DNA of 64,000 nt from Bombella sp. ESL0385 (GCF_009725755.1 NZ_WNIJ01000001.1:1240001-1304000), one strand, 5' to 3'. Positions 30,202 to 44,509 are shown, counted from the stretch's first letter. Notes: generated by a model not told the origin, from the letters alone. Translations and numbers: made by a program.

Positions 30202-31314
30202 ATGACACACGCCCCTATCATCATCGCCGCTGGAGGAACAGGCGGGCATTTCTTCCCCGCTATTGCCTTGGGGGAAGAACTCCACCAGCGTGGCTACCCG
30301 CTCATCCTCATGACAGACCAACGCCGTAATCGCGCAGAACAAAGCATCTTTGCGCTCTACCCCCGCTATACACTCACCAGCAGCGGCGTGGCGGGTAAAA
30401 AACCACTTGATAAGCTTAAAGCAATTAGTCGCTTATTATGGAGCTGCCTTGGCGCGCGTAAACTCATCGCTATCTGCCGTCCAGCCGCCGTTATCGGCTT
30501 TGGGGGGTACCCCTCCATCCCCCCGTTACTAGGCAGCCGCTTGCTGTGCCGTAACCGCCCTGCGCTCATCATCCATGAGGGCAACGCTATTCTCGGCCAA
30601 GCCAATGTTGTTCTCTCACGCTTTGCTAATGCCATTGCCACCTCTTACCCACGGGTCATGCGCCTCCCTGTTGGGAAAAAGGTCATCCAAACAGGTATGC
30701 CCGTCCGCCCTGCGATTGAAGCCCTAGCTGATGAGCCATACAGCCCACCCACCCTCCATACAAACGAGGACCCCATCCATCTCCTCATCTGGGGCGGCTC
30801 TCTTGGTGCGCAGATTTTCAGTACGGTCGTGCCTCAAGCCCTCTGTAATTTACCCCAATATGTCCGCATCCGCTTGCATGTTACGCAGCAAGCCCATGAG
30901 GATATGATCCCCGTGCTAACCAACTTGTACAAACAAGTCGGTATCACAGCACATGTTACCCCCTTTATTGATGATGTCGCCTCCGAGCTTAAAAAGGCTC
31001 ATCTCGTCATCGGGCGGGCTGGTGGCTCCTCCGTGGCAGAACTCGCCACAGCGGGGCGTCCCTCCATCATGGTGCCCCTCCCCATTGCTGCCTCTGATGA
31101 GCAAGGCGTCAATGCTCAAACGATGGAGCACGCAGGCGGGGGCTGGATGATTCGCCAGCGTGATTTCAAGTCTGAAAAGCTCTGCGACATGCTCCTCCAT
31201 CTCTTTGAGCATCCTGATGAGCTAAAACATGCTGCCCATGCAGCACGGACGCTCCAACATCGCCATGCTGCTAAAAAACTGGCTGACCTTGTTGAAGCCA
31301 CTCTAAAACGCTGA
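30202..31314 (+). CDS. murG: UDP-GlcNAc:lipid I GlcNAc-transferase
   Basis: A 370-residue GT-B enzyme (GT28) on the inner face of the membrane that converts lipid I to lipid II. G-loop 1 is GGTGGHFFPAIAL at residues 11-23, then GFGGYPSIPPLL and HEGNAILGQAN, and the donor site region GRAGGSSVAELATAGRPSIMVPLP in the C-terminal half. It follows ftsW by 3 bp. Confidence 0.97.
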   Translation: MTHAPIIIAAGGTGGHFFPAIALGEELHQRGYPLILMTDQRRNRAEQSIFALYPRYTLTSSGVAGKKPLDKLKAISRLLWSCLGARKLIAICRPAAVIGFGGYPSIPPLLGSRLLCRNRPALIIHEGNAILGQANVVLSRFANAIATSYPRVMRLPVGKKVIQTGMPVRPAIEALADEPYSPPTLHTNEDPIHLLIWGGSLGAQIFSTVVPQALCNLPQYVRIRLHVTQQAHEDMIPVLTNLYKQVGITAHVTPFIDDVASELKKAHLVIGRAGGSSVAELATAGRPSIMVPLPIAASDEQGVNAQTMEHAGGGWMIRQRDFKSEKLCDMLLHLFEHPDELKHAAHAARTLQHRHAAKKLADLVEATLKR

Positions 31315-31356
31315 TTATCTGCCCTCTCCCCCCTTTATTGACTGGAGTAACCCTTT

Positions 31357-32775
31357 ATGCGCGCATTACCCCTTAACCTGGGTTTAATCCATTTTGTTGG
31401 TATTGGGGGCATTGGCATGTCCGGCATTGCAGAAGTGCTGCATCTGCTGGGCTATAAAGTGCAGGGGTCTGATATTGCCGAGAATGCGAATGTTCAACGC
31501 CTTCGCAAAGCAGGGATCACCGTCCATATCGGTCATGATGCCGCTAATTTGGGTGAAGCGCGCGTGGTGGTGACCTCCACGGCGGTTAAACGTGATAACC
31601 CAGAGGTTGTTGCCGCACGCGCCCGACTCATCCCCGTTGTAAGACGGGCCGAGATGCTCGCCGAACTCATGCGCCTACGCTGGGCTATCGCCATTGGGGG
31701 GACGCACGGCAAAACCACCACCACCAGCCTTGTGGCCTGCGTGCTAGAGCAAGCCAAGCTGGACCCGACCGTCATCAATGGCGGAATCATCGAGGCTTAC
31801 GGCACCAATACCCGCATGGGTGCTGGGGATTGGATGGTCGTAGAAGCTGATGAGAGTGACGGCTCCTTCCTCCGCTTACCGGCTATCATCGCCGTTGTTA
31901 CCAATATGGACCCCGAACATCTGGACCATTGGGGCTCTGATGAGGCTATGGAGGCAGGCTACCGGCAATTTGTCTCCAACATTCCCTTTTATGGTTTTGC
32001 CGTCTTATGTGTGGACCATCCACGCGTCCAACAGATGATCCCTCAACTCTCTGATCATCGCCTCATTACCTACGGCTTCAGCCCGCAAGCGGATGTCCGG
32101 GCCGAAATCACCGGGACAGATAGTGAGGGCGTCACCTTCCACGTCACCATCACAGACCGTACCGCTAACACCCAACGGCGTGCAGGGCCGTTCCATCTCC
32201 CCATGTTTGGCCATCATAATGTCCTCAATGCTGTAGCTGCCATTGCCGTAGCTTTAGAGATGGACATTCCCGATACGGTCATCGCCGATGCTCTTGGCGG
32301 CTTCCGCGGGGTGCAACGCCGCTTTACCCTCACCGGGACATGGAATAACGTAAAAATCATTGATGATTACGGCCATCATCCTGTTGAAATCGCCGCCGTG
32401 CTAAAAGCCGCGCGACAAGCTGGGGCAAAACACGTTATTGCTGTGATACAACCTCATCGTTATTCCCGCTTGCAGGCCCTCTTTAACGACTTCTGCACCT
32501 GTATGAATGATGCTGATACCGTCATCGTTGCTGATGTCTATGCCGCAGGGGAGCCCCCCCTTGAAGGCATTGGGCGTGATCAGTTGGTCGAAGGGCTACG
32601 CGATCGTGGACACCGCCATGTTCTGCCCCTCCCTTCGGAAAAAGACCTCGCTGCCTTAATTGCAGACATTGCCGTACCGGGGGATTATGTTCTCTGCTTA
32701 GGCGCAGGTTCCATCACCCATTGGGCAAAAGCCCTCCCTGCTCAGCTCGCTGCGCATAAACCGGAGAGCTTATGA
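31357..32775 (+). CDS. murC: UDP-MurNAc:L-alanine ligase
   Basis: A 472-residue Mur ligase that adds the first amino acid of the stem peptide. [16 protein letters not shown] near the N-terminus and P-loop GTHGKTTT at 115-122 are typical of Mur[14 protein letters not shown] and [10 protein letters not shown] follow. A 42-bp gap separates it from murG, and it overlaps murB by 4 bp (ATGA). Confidence 0.97.
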   Translation: MRALPLNLGLIHFVGIGGIGMSGIAEVLHLLGYKVQGSDIAENANVQRLRKAGITVHIGHDAANLGEARVVVTSTAVKRDNPEVVAARARLIPVVRRAEMLAELMRLRWAIAIGGTHGKTTTTSLVACVLEQAKLDPTVINGGIIEAYGTNTRMGAGDWMVVEADESDGSFLRLPAIIAVVTNMDPEHLDHWGSDEAMEAGYRQFVSNIPFYGFAVLCVDHPRVQQMIPQLSDHRLITYGFSPQADVRAEITGTDSEGVTFHVTITDRTANTQRRAGPFHLPMFGHHNVLNAVAAIAVALEMDIPDTVIADALGGFRGVQRRFTLTGTWNNVKIIDDYGHHPVEIAAVLKAARQAGAKHVIAVIQPHRYSRLQALFNDFCTCMNDADTVIVADVYAAGEPPLEGIGRDQLVEGLRDRGHRHVLPLPSEKDLAALIADIAVPGDYVLCLGAGSITHWAKALPAQLAAHKPESL

Positions 32776-33683
32776 CCAGTACAGCAGCCCCTTTCCAGCC
32801 GCTCCGTGGCAGGCTGAAAGCCAATGTCCCCCTTGCCCCGCGCAGTTGGTTCCGCACTGGGGGGCAGGCGGACTGGCTCTTTGTCCCACAAGATGAAGAA
32901 GACCTCGCCACAGCTCTACAGCAAAGCCCGCCTAATATGCCCCTTACCGTCTTGGGGGCATGCTCTAACGTTATCATTCGCGATGGCGGGTTAGCCGGAC
33001 TAACGCTACGCCTCGCCGGTGGTTTTGCCCAGATTGAAGCTGATGGTGATGGGCTCATCGCCGGGGCGGCAGCACTGGATAGCAGCGTGGCAGAAGCCGC
33101 CGCCCGCGCTGGGATGGCAGGCTTTGCCTTTCTCTCCACCATTCCCGGCTCTATTGGCGGGGCAGTACGGATGAATGCTGGGGCTTATGAGGGGGATATG
33201 GCCTCCTTGTTAGATTGGGTTGAGATTCTCACGCGTGAGGGCACATATCAACGCCTCCCCGCAGCGGATTTGCACATGGGCTACCGCCATACAACCCTGC
33301 CAGACGGTGCCATCATCCTCCGCGCTCGTCTCAAAGCCCAAGGGGCGGAAGACCCCACCCTCATCCAAGAAGCGATGCACATTATGCGGGCTAAACGCGA
33401 GGCCAGCCAGCCTTTACGCGCTCGTACTGGCGGCTCGACCTTCCGTAACCCAGAGGGGCATAAAGCGTGGGAGCTGATAGACGCCGCTGGCTGCCGTGGG
33501 TTGCGTCATGGTGGAGCACAAATAAGTGAAAAACACTGCAATTTTATGCTCAATACAGGCCACGCTACCAGCACCGAGCTAGAAGACCTTGGCGAGATGG
33601 TCCGCGCCCGCGTGCTAGCACAAAGCGGTATAGAGCTACAGTGGGAAATTAAACGGCTAGGCCGCCTCTCTCATCCAGCATGA
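32772..33683 (+). CDS. murB: UDP-N-acetylenolpyruvylglucosamine reductase
   Basis: A 303-residue FAD enzyme that reduces enolpyruvyl-UDP-GlcNAc to UDP-MurNAc with [18 protein letters not shown] and [20 protein letters not shown] form the FAD-binding part. [22 protein letters not shown] follows, and [15 protein letters not shown] carries the catalytic Ser. Length and the GSTFRNP motif fit the type II MurB common in alphaproteobacteria. Confidence 0.96.
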   Translation: MTSTAAPFQPLRGRLKANVPLAPRSWFRTGGQADWLFVPQDEEDLATALQQSPPNMPLTVLGACSNVIIRDGGLAGLTLRLAGGFAQIEADGDGLIAGAAALDSSVAEAAARAGMAGFAFLSTIPGSIGGAVRMNAGAYEGDMASLLDWVEILTREGTYQRLPAADLHMGYRHTTLPDGAIILRARLKAQGAEDPTLIQEAMHIMRAKREASQPLRARTGGSTFRNPEGHKAWELIDAAGCRGLRHGGAQISEKHCNFMLNTGHATSTELEDLGEMVRARVLAQSGIELQWEIKRLGRLSHPA

Positions 33684-33696
33684 TGAAGTTTTGAGT

Positions 33697-34689
33697 ATGA
33701 CGCAGCACTTATCCTCCTCTCCGACCTCACAGTCTGTAGCCGTTCTTATGGGCGGGACCTCCAGCGAGCGCAGCGTAAGCCTCTCAAGCGGCAAAGCCGT
33801 CACAGCGGCTTTAAAAGAAGCCGGACATCACGTCCACGCGCTTGATGTCGGGCCGGACATCACCACGACCATCGCCGCGTTAAAAGCCTGCCGCCCAACA
33901 GTTGTCTTTAATGCGCTGCATGGCCCCGGTGGGGAGGATGGTGCCATTCAGGGCGTGTTAGAATGGCTAGGCCTGCCCTACACACATTCCGGCATTTTAG
34001 CCTCGGCAATAGCGATGAATAAGGCCACCACCCGCATGGCCCTCCAAGCAGCTGGCCTACCCGTAGCAGAGGGCTGCCTCATCACCCCCGCCGCCCTTAT
34101 TGACCATGCCCCCCTTCCCGCGCCTTATGTCCTCAAACCAGTCGCCGAAGGCTCCTCTGTTGGGGTGCATATTCTCCATCAAGATGATGAATCAACACGC
34201 CGTACGATTGCGGAATCATGGACCTATGGCCCGCAGATTTTGGCTGAACGCTTCATCCCCGGGCGGGAACTTACCGTAGCTGTGTTGGGGGATACCCCCC
34301 TCGCTGTGACAGAGATTCTCCCCCAAGAAGGCGGGGGATTTTATGACTTCGCTGCAAAATATCAGGCGAATGGCTCCCGCCATATCATTCCCGCCCCCCT
34401 GCCCACATCCATCACTGAGCGCGCCCTCGCCCTAGCATGCCAAGCTCATCATGCCCTTGGCTGCAAGGGGGCAAGCCGGACGGATTATCGCTATGATGAA
34501 CAAACTCATCAGCTCGTGATTTTGGAGGTCAATACCCAACCGGGGATGACAGCAACCTCCCTCCTGCCAGAGCAAGCCACCGCGCGTGGGGTCAGCTACC
34601 CGCAACTTTGTGATTGGTTAATCAAAGACGCGCTGGGCCAAGCAAGCCCCCTTACCCTTACATCTCTGCCTTCGACACATACAGCCTAA
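33697..34689 (+). CDS. ddl: D-alanine:D-alanine ligase
   Basis: A 330-residue ATP-grasp enzyme making the D-Ala-D-Ala dipeptide for MurF. VLMGGTSSERSVSLSSG near the N-terminus, ALHGPGGEDGAIQGVLE, KPVAEGSSVGV and EVNTQPGMTATSL are the family hallmarks. An in-frame TTG at 33691 is an alternative start; I chose the ATG at 33697. Its position between murB and ftsQ is the conserved one. Confidence 0.95.
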   Translation: MTQHLSSSPTSQSVAVLMGGTSSERSVSLSSGKAVTAALKEAGHHVHALDVGPDITTTIAALKACRPTVVFNALHGPGGEDGAIQGVLEWLGLPYTHSGILASAIAMNKATTRMALQAAGLPVAEGCLITPAALIDHAPLPAPYVLKPVAEGSSVGVHILHQDDESTRRTIAESWTYGPQILAERFIPGRELTVAVLGDTPLAVTEILPQEGGGFYDFAAKYQANGSRHIIPAPLPTSITERALALACQAHHALGCKGASRTDYRYDEQTHQLVILEVNTQPGMTATSLLPEQATARGVSYPQLCDWLIKDALGQASPLTLTSLPSTHTA

Positions 34690-34695
34690 CACCCT

Positions 34696-35589
34696 ATGGC
34701 GTTTTTCTTCAAAAAACGGCCTCACATGCCGCTAGACCCTTACGAGGACCGCCCCTCTCGCCTCTTTCTCTTTTGGCAGCGTCAAAAGATGATTCTCCGG
34801 CGTCTAGGCATTGTCGTTCTCGTTGGGGTACTCCTCGCTGGAACAAGTTGGTTGGCATGGCTCAGCCTAGGTGGCCATGCTTTTACCAACGCCTTAACCG
34901 AACGCTTCGCCCAACTAGACCCCCTCCGCATCCGTCACATCATCATCACAGGCCGCCATTTAACTGATGAAAGCGACGTGATGGAGGCCCTCGGCACGGG
35001 CTTAGATCATTCGCTCTTCGGTTTCTCCGTAGAGGATGCCCGCAAACGCCTTGATAAACTACCCTTTATTGAGCATTCGACCGTCGAGCGTCATCTACCC
35101 GATACAGTCCTCATCACGTTGGAAGAAAAACACCCTATCGCCATCTGGCAAATTGATGGCCATTTCATCCTCATCAACCAAAAGGGCGATAATGTCTCCC
35201 AGCAAGAATTGACCGCAGGTAACCGCTCTGCCTTTCGTAAATTACCGCTTGTTGTCGGGGCTGGGGCAAACCTAGAAGCCGCCTCTATTTTAGGGTTATT
35301 AGACCATTATCCCGACATTAATAGCCATGTTCTTGCCTTCATCCGCATCGGGCAAAGACGCTGGAACATCCTCATGAAGAATGGCACAACCCTCCTCCTG
35401 CCCGAAGGAGCAGAGGCTGCCGCTTTGGAGCGTCTGCATAGCTACCAAACGACATTCCAACTCCTTGACCGTCCCTTAAAAAGCATTGACATGCGCCTGC
35501 CCGACCGTATGGTCATTCATCCTGAAGTCCCTAATACCGAGCAAGAAACCCCATCACCGCCTACCCCATCGCCCTCAGTAGAGCATTAA
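34696..35589 (+). CDS. ftsQ: Cell division protein FtsQ
   Basis: A 297-residue bitopic inner-membrane protein of the divisome. A basic cytoplasmic N-terminus is followed by one membrane helix at about residues 38-58 and a POTRA domain from about residue 78 (IRHIIITGRHLTDESDVMEAL), then the beta domain. The Pro-rich end (TPSPPTPSPSVEH) is a short disordered tail. Bridges FtsB-FtsL to the rest of the machinery. It starts 6 bp after ddl and ends 4 bp before ftsA. Confidence 0.93.
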   Translation: MAFFFKKRPHMPLDPYEDRPSRLFLFWQRQKMILRRLGIVVLVGVLLAGTSWLAWLSLGGHAFTNALTERFAQLDPLRIRHIIITGRHLTDESDVMEALGTGLDHSLFGFSVEDARKRLDKLPFIEHSTVERHLPDTVLITLEEKHPIAIWQIDGHFILINQKGDNVSQQELTAGNRSAFRKLPLVVGAGANLEAASILGLLDHYPDINSHVLAFIRIGQRRWNILMKNGTTLLLPEGAEAAALERLHSYQTTFQLLDRPLKSIDMRLPDRMVIHPEVPNTEQETPSPPTPSPSVEH

Positions 35590-35593
35590 GCTT

Positions 35594-36913
35594 ATGCCAC
35601 ACACACACCATCTTGCTCCCCTCACCCCCCATCCAGACCGTGCGGTTCTACCCATCCTCCCCTCAGAGGAGCAAAAAGGCTTCCTTTGGACCCCCGGCCT
35701 AAAGGCTGTCTTAGATATTGGCTCTACCAAAATTACATGCCTAATTGGGCAAGGGTTAAAGAATGGGGGGTTACGTGTCCTTAGTTGGGGCTGGAGACGA
35801 TCCGAAGGTGTAACCTCTGGTGCGATTGTCGATACAAAACAGCTAGAGCGCGTCATCCGCGCTACAGTTGGCGATGCAGAGCGAAAAATTCACCGTCATA
35901 TTAGGGATGTAACCGTCAATCTTTCCTGCGGGAAACCACGCAGCTACCATCTTGATGCCTACCTCACCCCCAATGGGCGCGAGGTTAATGACGCCGATGT
36001 CCACACACTTTACGAACAAGCACGCTATGAGGCTATGGAGCCTGACCGCCGCATCGTCCATGCCATGCCTCTCGGCTTCAACATTGATGATAGCGTCACC
36101 GTCCTCAACCCTTGTGGTCATCAATGTGAAAGATTAATGGGCAAGTTCCATATTATTGATGCCCAAACTGGCGTTCTCCATACATTAGATAACCTCCTCC
36201 AGCGGGCTGAACTCCGCGCTGTGGACATACTCTCTAGCCCCATTGCCTCTGGCATCGCGGTAACAGACCATGATGAACGCGACCTGGGTGTTACAGTCGT
36301 TGATATGGGGGCAGGCACCACAACCCTAGCCGTTTTTGCCCGTGGGCGTGTTCTTTATACACGCCATCTCCGGGTTGGAAGCCACCATATCACCAATGAT
36401 ATTGCCCGCGCCCTCACAATCCCTATTGATGCAGCAGAACGCCTAAAAACACTTTACGGTGTTGCCTATGCGTCTGCTGATGATGCTAGCCTCCCCATTG
36501 CTCTGCCTCTCCCCCATCATAGCGGCATCCGCCACATCACACGGGCTGATATTGTTCGTGCCATTGCTCCGCGTGTGGAAGAAACCTTAGAGATGCTCCG
36601 CCACGAGCTTAACGGCGCAGGGCTGGGCCACCCAGCAGAAGGGCCAGTCATCCTCACCGGTGGCGGGGCCTTGCTAAATGGGTTGGATAATGTTGCTGCG
36701 GAGATTCTCAACCGCCCCATCCAAGTCCGCCCCCCAACTGCTATACGCGGCTTGCCGCAATCCAGTCATCCCTCTATATGGGCCGGCTTCTCCACCGCAG
36801 CAGGGCTGTTGGCATGGTCAGCAGGGGCACGCAATAGCTTTTGCTTGGCAGACCAAAATGCGCCCCCCCGTGGGTTTGGTAAACGATTGGCAAGCTTACT
36901 GCGTAAAAAATGA
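35594..36913 (+). CDS. ftsA: Cell division protein FtsA
   Basis: A 439-residue actin-like ATPase that anchors FtsZ filaments to the membrane. Phosphate-1 motif DIGSTK at 41-46, SHA-type insert domain after about residue 110, VVDMGAGTTTLAVFARG as phosphate 2, and ILTGGGALLNGL near the C-terminus. A basic amphipathic C-terminal helix (GFGKRLASLLRKK) fits membrane targeting. The N-terminus carries about 30 extra His/Pro-rich residues before the fold. Confidence 0.95.
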   Translation: MPHTHHLAPLTPHPDRAVLPILPSEEQKGFLWTPGLKAVLDIGSTKITCLIGQGLKNGGLRVLSWGWRRSEGVTSGAIVDTKQLERVIRATVGDAERKIHRHIRDVTVNLSCGKPRSYHLDAYLTPNGREVNDADVHTLYEQARYEAMEPDRRIVHAMPLGFNIDDSVTVLNPCGHQCERLMGKFHIIDAQTGVLHTLDNLLQRAELRAVDILSSPIASGIAVTDHDERDLGVTVVDMGAGTTTLAVFARGRVLYTRHLRVGSHHITNDIARALTIPIDAAERLKTLYGVAYASADDASLPIALPLPHHSGIRHITRADIVRAIAPRVEETLEMLRHELNGAGLGHPAEGPVILTGGGALLNGLDNVAAEILNRPIQVRPPTAIRGLPQSSHPSIWAGFSTAAGLLAWSAGARNSFCLADQNAPPRGFGKRLASLLRKK

Positions 36914-37042
36914 TAATTAGCGCAGAATACTCATATTTAAGGTTACATTTGGTACTATTAATGATAGCGTGCCAGCACTTTATAGCCGCTACACCATATC
37001 TGCGGTTCTTTTTTCTTTAACCCTAGCCGGAGCTTCATCGTT

Positions 37043-38479
37043 ATGTCATTAACTCTGACACCCACAACCCCCGGTTTAAGTGCCGTCAGCCCGCCGCGCA
37101 TTACCGTTATTGGGGTTGGGGGCGGTGGTGTTAATGCCGTCAATAACATGATCAGCGGCCAGCTCCGTGGGGTGAACTTCATCGCCGCGAATACCGATGC
37201 TCAACAACTTGCCCTCTCCAAGGCGGAGACGCGTTTGCAACTCGGCCCAACATTAACGCGCGGCCTTGGGGCGGGGGCTAAGCCGGAGATTGGTCGCCAA
37301 TCTGCCGAGGAAGTGGAAGACGAAATCCGCCAACATCTTGAAGGGGTAGACCTCGTTTTCGTCACTGCCGGTATGGGTGGTGGGACTGGGACCGGTGCCG
37401 CTCCCGTTGTTGCACGCATCGCCCACGAGGCCGGGGCCCTAACCATCGGCGTTGTGTCAAAACCTTTCGAGTTTGAAGGGGCACGCCGCGGCCGTGCCGC
37501 CGCCGCTGGGATTGCTGAGCTAGAGAAATATGTTGATACTTTGCTCGTCATCCCTAACCAAAATCTCTTTGGCGCAGCATCATTTAACACCCCTTTAGTG
37601 CAGGCCTACGCTATGGCGGATGATGTCCTCTATAGTGGGGTCCGCAGCGTTACAGACCTCATGGTCGAAGCGGGCTACCAAAACCTCGATTTTGCCGATG
37701 TCCGCACAGTTATGAGCGGTATGGGCAAAGCAATGATGGGTATTGGGATAGCCTCTGCCGAAGAAGACGGCGAGGATTGGGCCATTACAGCGGCAGAGCG
37801 TGCTATCTCCAACCCTCTATTAGAAGAAACCTCTATTAAGGGGGCCCGTGCTTTGCTGGTCAATGTCACGCTAGGGCCAGATATGAGCTTGATCGCTTAT
37901 AATCAAATTATGAATCTCATCCGCGAAACAGCGAATTGTGACGATGAAGAAATCAATAGTGGCTTCGTTGTTGATGAGAATATGCAAGGACGGGTCCAAG
38001 TTTCTGTCATCGCTACCGGCCTTGATGGCAGAACACACACTGCCCCTCACTCTGAGGAACCTGCTGCACCCGCTGCTCCTGTAGAGGCTGCCGCACCTAC
38101 ACACACACAAGATGACGCCCAACCTATCGCTGAAGAGGCCCCTCCTCCCCCCCCCATCCATGAGGAAACCCCTGCCCCAGAACCCCGCAGCGAGGATGCC
38201 CCTCACCACATAGCCGGTAGCTCCGCCGCGCCATCGGCTCCCAATTATACCCTTCCCGAACGTGAACCCTTGGAGGTCTCACGCCTACAAGAGGACGCTC
38301 CGCAAACCGGCGGCGGTTTGTTTAGCCGCTTTTTCCGCAGCCGCCCTACCCCACCGACGGAGCGCAAAACCCCTGTAGCCCCCACTATGCGTGAGGACAC
38401 CCATCCCTCTCACCCTACAAATAGTGAGGAGGATGACCTCAACATCCCCACCTATCTACGGCGTGGCCCCAAATCCTAA
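37043..38479 (+). CDS. ftsZ: Cell division GTPase FtsZ
   Basis: A 478-residue tubulin homologue that forms the Z-ring. GVGGGGVNAVNNMI at about 24-37 and the tubulin signature GGGTGTGAA at 112-120 bind GTP. The globular core ends near residue 330; then a long Pro/Ala/Glu-rich linker of about 130 residues leads to the C-terminal peptide DDLNIPTYLRRG, which binds FtsA. A 129-bp gap before it probably holds its own promoter. Confidence 0.98.
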   Translation: MSLTLTPTTPGLSAVSPPRITVIGVGGGGVNAVNNMISGQLRGVNFIAANTDAQQLALSKAETRLQLGPTLTRGLGAGAKPEIGRQSAEEVEDEIRQHLEGVDLVFVTAGMGGGTGTGAAPVVARIAHEAGALTIGVVSKPFEFEGARRGRAAAAGIAELEKYVDTLLVIPNQNLFGAASFNTPLVQAYAMADDVLYSGVRSVTDLMVEAGYQNLDFADVRTVMSGMGKAMMGIGIASAEEDGEDWAITAAERAISNPLLEETSIKGARALLVNVTLGPDMSLIAYNQIMNLIRETANCDDEEINSGFVVDENMQGRVQVSVIATGLDGRTHTAPHSEEPAAPAAPVEAAAPTHTQDDAQPIAEEAPPPPPIHEETPAPEPRSEDAPHHIAGSSAAPSAPNYTLPEREPLEVSRLQEDAPQTGGGLFSRFFRSRPTPPTERKTPVAPTMREDTHPSHPTNSEEDDLNIPTYLRRGPKS

Positions 38480-38491
38480 AGGGGCCACTCC

Positions 38492-39544
38492 GTGCCCCCC
38501 ACTAACATCGTAGATGCCCCACATTATGGGGGGCAGATACCACCCCATAAGGGTAAGCATGATCCCGCGCAACAAACCACTCTAGCTCACGCCATCCATT
38601 GCCGTGGTGTGGGGTTACATAGTGGACGGCCCGTTACATTACGGCTATCGCCTGCGCCTGCTGATACGGGTTTACATATCCAGCGGTTAGACCGCCCCGA
38701 TGCGCGCCCTTTTCGGCTTACATCGGGCTGCATTATGTCTAGCCCCCTTGCCACGGTTGCAGCCTCTCCTCATCAAAGCGACCTCCATGTCGCCACTATT
38801 GAGCATCTGCTCGCAGCCCTTCATGCGTGCAAAATTGATAACCTCCTCATCCAACTTGATGGGCCAGAACTCCCCATTCTGGATGGTTGCGCAGCGCCCT
38901 TTATCTTCTTGCTAGAGGCCGCAGGGCGTACATATCTTAACGCCCCACGTCACATTATTGCTGTCCGTCAGCCTATCTCTGTCGAAGGAGAAAACGGAGC
39001 TTATGCCCGCCTCCTACCCCACCATCAAAACCAACTTCATCTCTCTTTAAGCATAGACTTCCCTGCCCCCGCTATTGGCCAACAATCCTATGCGCTCACG
39101 CTTGATAAAAAGCATTTTAAACGCGACATCGCCTTTGCCCGTACCTTCGTAAATTATGAGGATATAGGCCGCCTCCATGCTCAAGGGCTTGCCCTTGGTG
39201 GATCGTTAGAGAACGCCTTAGTCATCCAACACGACCATGCGCTCAACCCCGGCGGGATGCGCCATGTTGATGAATGTGTCCGCCATAAGATGCTTGATGC
39301 TATCGGCGACCTCTATTGCACAGGCTATAGCCTTGCCGCCCGGTTTGAGGCACATAAAACTGGCCATTCCCTCAATAATCAACTTCTCCGCGCCCTATTC
39401 GCCTCACGCGATAATTGGCAATTTGTTAAGGATTTCGCAACAATCCTTCCTTTACCTCATGAAAATATCGGGCTAAAGGACAAGAACACCCTTCCCCTAG
39501 AAAACTCCCATGCTATAAGAAAATCATGGTCAGCAGCATCCTAA
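38492..39544 (+). CDS. lpxC: UDP-3-O-acyl-N-acetylglucosamine deacetylase
   Basis: A 350-residue zinc enzyme committing UDP-GlcNAc to lipid A. Zinc ligands are H105 (TIEHLLAAL), H265 and D269 (RHKMLDAIGDL). TLAHAIHCRGVGLHSGRPVTL marks the start of the fold. The GTG start gives about 28 extra N-terminal residues relative to E. coli. AAGGGG lies about 8 nt upstream. It overlaps bamD by 19 bp. Its location directly after ftsZ is as in E. coli and shows an LPS outer membrane. Confidence 0.96.
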   Translation: MPPTNIVDAPHYGGQIPPHKGKHDPAQQTTLAHAIHCRGVGLHSGRPVTLRLSPAPADTGLHIQRLDRPDARPFRLTSGCIMSSPLATVAASPHQSDLHVATIEHLLAALHACKIDNLLIQLDGPELPILDGCAAPFIFLLEAAGRTYLNAPRHIIAVRQPISVEGENGAYARLLPHHQNQLHLSLSIDFPAPAIGQQSYALTLDKKHFKRDIAFARTFVNYEDIGRLHAQGLALGGSLENALVIQHDHALNPGGMRHVDECVRHKMLDAIGDLYCTGYSLAARFEAHKTGHSLNNQLLRALFASRDNWQFVKDFATILPLPHENIGLKDKNTLPLENSHAIRKSWSAAS

Positions 39545-40563
39545 ACACACAGAATACCCGCTCTCGTTTCTATCTTTCGGCTTTTACAGCTCCTGTTCTG
39601 CTAGGCTTTGCCCTGCTCACGGGCTGCTCATCAGATGCCGATATTCAAGCGAAATTGCCACGCACCGCCGATGCCGAGACGCTCTATAATTACGGGATTG
39701 ATGCCCTCCATGGCGGGCATTACAAACTCGCTAGTGCTGAGTTTGAGCTTCTGCAACAGAATTACCCATATTCCGGCTATACCGGTAATGCGGAGCTGAT
39801 GGAGGGATACGCATATTACCTTCAAGGCGAATACGCGCTCTCTGTCCAGCAGTTAGAACGCTATCTGCAACTCCACCCCACCAGCCCAGATGCCGCCTAC
39901 GCCTACTATCTGCGTGGCTTATGCTATTACGAACAAATCGGCGTTGTCTCGCGCGACCAGCTCGGCACGCTTGAGGCGATGGATGCCCTCCAAGAGGTCA
40001 TTACACGCTTCCCGCAAACATCCTACGCGCGTGATGCACAATTAAAAATTGACCTCTGTCGCGACCATCTCGCTGGGAAAGAGATGTTCGTTGGTCGTTA
40101 CTATCAGCGTGAGAAAGATTATCAGGCGGCTTACGGACGGTATCAGCGCGTTATCCAAGACTTCCAGACAACCAACCATGTTCCCGAGGCTTTGGAACGT
40201 CTTGTTGAGGTTAATCTGAATCTTGGCTTGCCAGATGAGGCCCGCCAAGCCGCTGCTGTGCTAGGTTATAATGCACCAGATAGCCGTTGGTACCATCTGG
40301 CTTATCGTAAGCTAAAAGCAAATCATCAACTTACACCGCAGATCCGCAAACCAGAGCCTCTGCGCAAGCAGCCGAAAGAAAAGCACCATCATGGCAAACA
40401 TCATCATGATGCCGTGATGCCTGCCCCCGCAATTGCCAACCCTGCTAAGTCAGACTCTGTGATTACACAGCCTGTCTCAGCGACACAATCCACCCCTGTA
40501 GCAGCGATTGACATTCCACCAACCAATAACACTCCTGCCAACAAGGCAAAAAAAGGGAAATAA
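39526..40563 (+). CDS. bamD: Outer membrane assembly lipoprotein BamD
   Basis: A 345-residue lipoprotein of the BAM complex that inserts beta-barrel proteins. The signal peptide ends in lipobox LLTGC (C34). TPR repeats follow, with ETLYNYGIDALHGGHYKLA and QGEYALSVQQLERYLQLHP as clear BamD sequence. After about residue 270 the protein adds a His/Lys/Pro-rich tail (KEKHHHGKHHHDAV and beyond) of about 75 residues that E. coli BamD lacks. Its start is inside lpxC, suggesting coupling. Confidence 0.94.
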   Translation: MVSSILNTQNTRSRFYLSAFTAPVLLGFALLTGCSSDADIQAKLPRTADAETLYNYGIDALHGGHYKLASAEFELLQQNYPYSGYTGNAELMEGYAYYLQGEYALSVQQLERYLQLHPTSPDAAYAYYLRGLCYYEQIGVVSRDQLGTLEAMDALQEVITRFPQTSYARDAQLKIDLCRDHLAGKEMFVGRYYQREKDYQAAYGRYQRVIQDFQTTNHVPEALERLVEVNLNLGLPDEARQAAAVLGYNAPDSRWYHLAYRKLKANHQLTPQIRKPEPLRKQPKEKHHHGKHHHDAVMPAPAIANPAKSDSVITQPVSATQSTPVAAIDIPPTNNTPANKAKKGK

Positions 40564-40571
40564 GCCTTAAA

Positions 40572-40614
40572 GTTAAGGCCAATAAGCCCGCAATCTTGCG
40601 AAATTGGCCTTAAC
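40572..40614. other. Long perfect stem-loop between bamD and recN
   Basis: GTTAAGGCCAAT and ATTGGCCTTAAC form a perfect 12-bp stem; the 19-nt loop contains a second small stem (CGCAA/TTGCG). No T-run follows, so it is not a standard intrinsic terminator. It may stabilise the bamD 3' end or help Rho-independent pausing. Confidence 0.5.
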
Positions 40615-40691
40615 GTCTCATATATCTGGCACTGCATGGTTTAAAACATCCAAGAGATGCACCATCTTTGCGAGGTTCTGGAGGCTGCATT

Positions 40692-44500
<3,809 letters not shown>

Positions 44501-44509
44501 AGACAATCC

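Noticed and set aside
40620-40691. LexA (SOS) box upstream of recN
   Set aside because: A single GTTC is present, but not the GTTC-N7-GTTC pattern expected in alphaproteobacteria.
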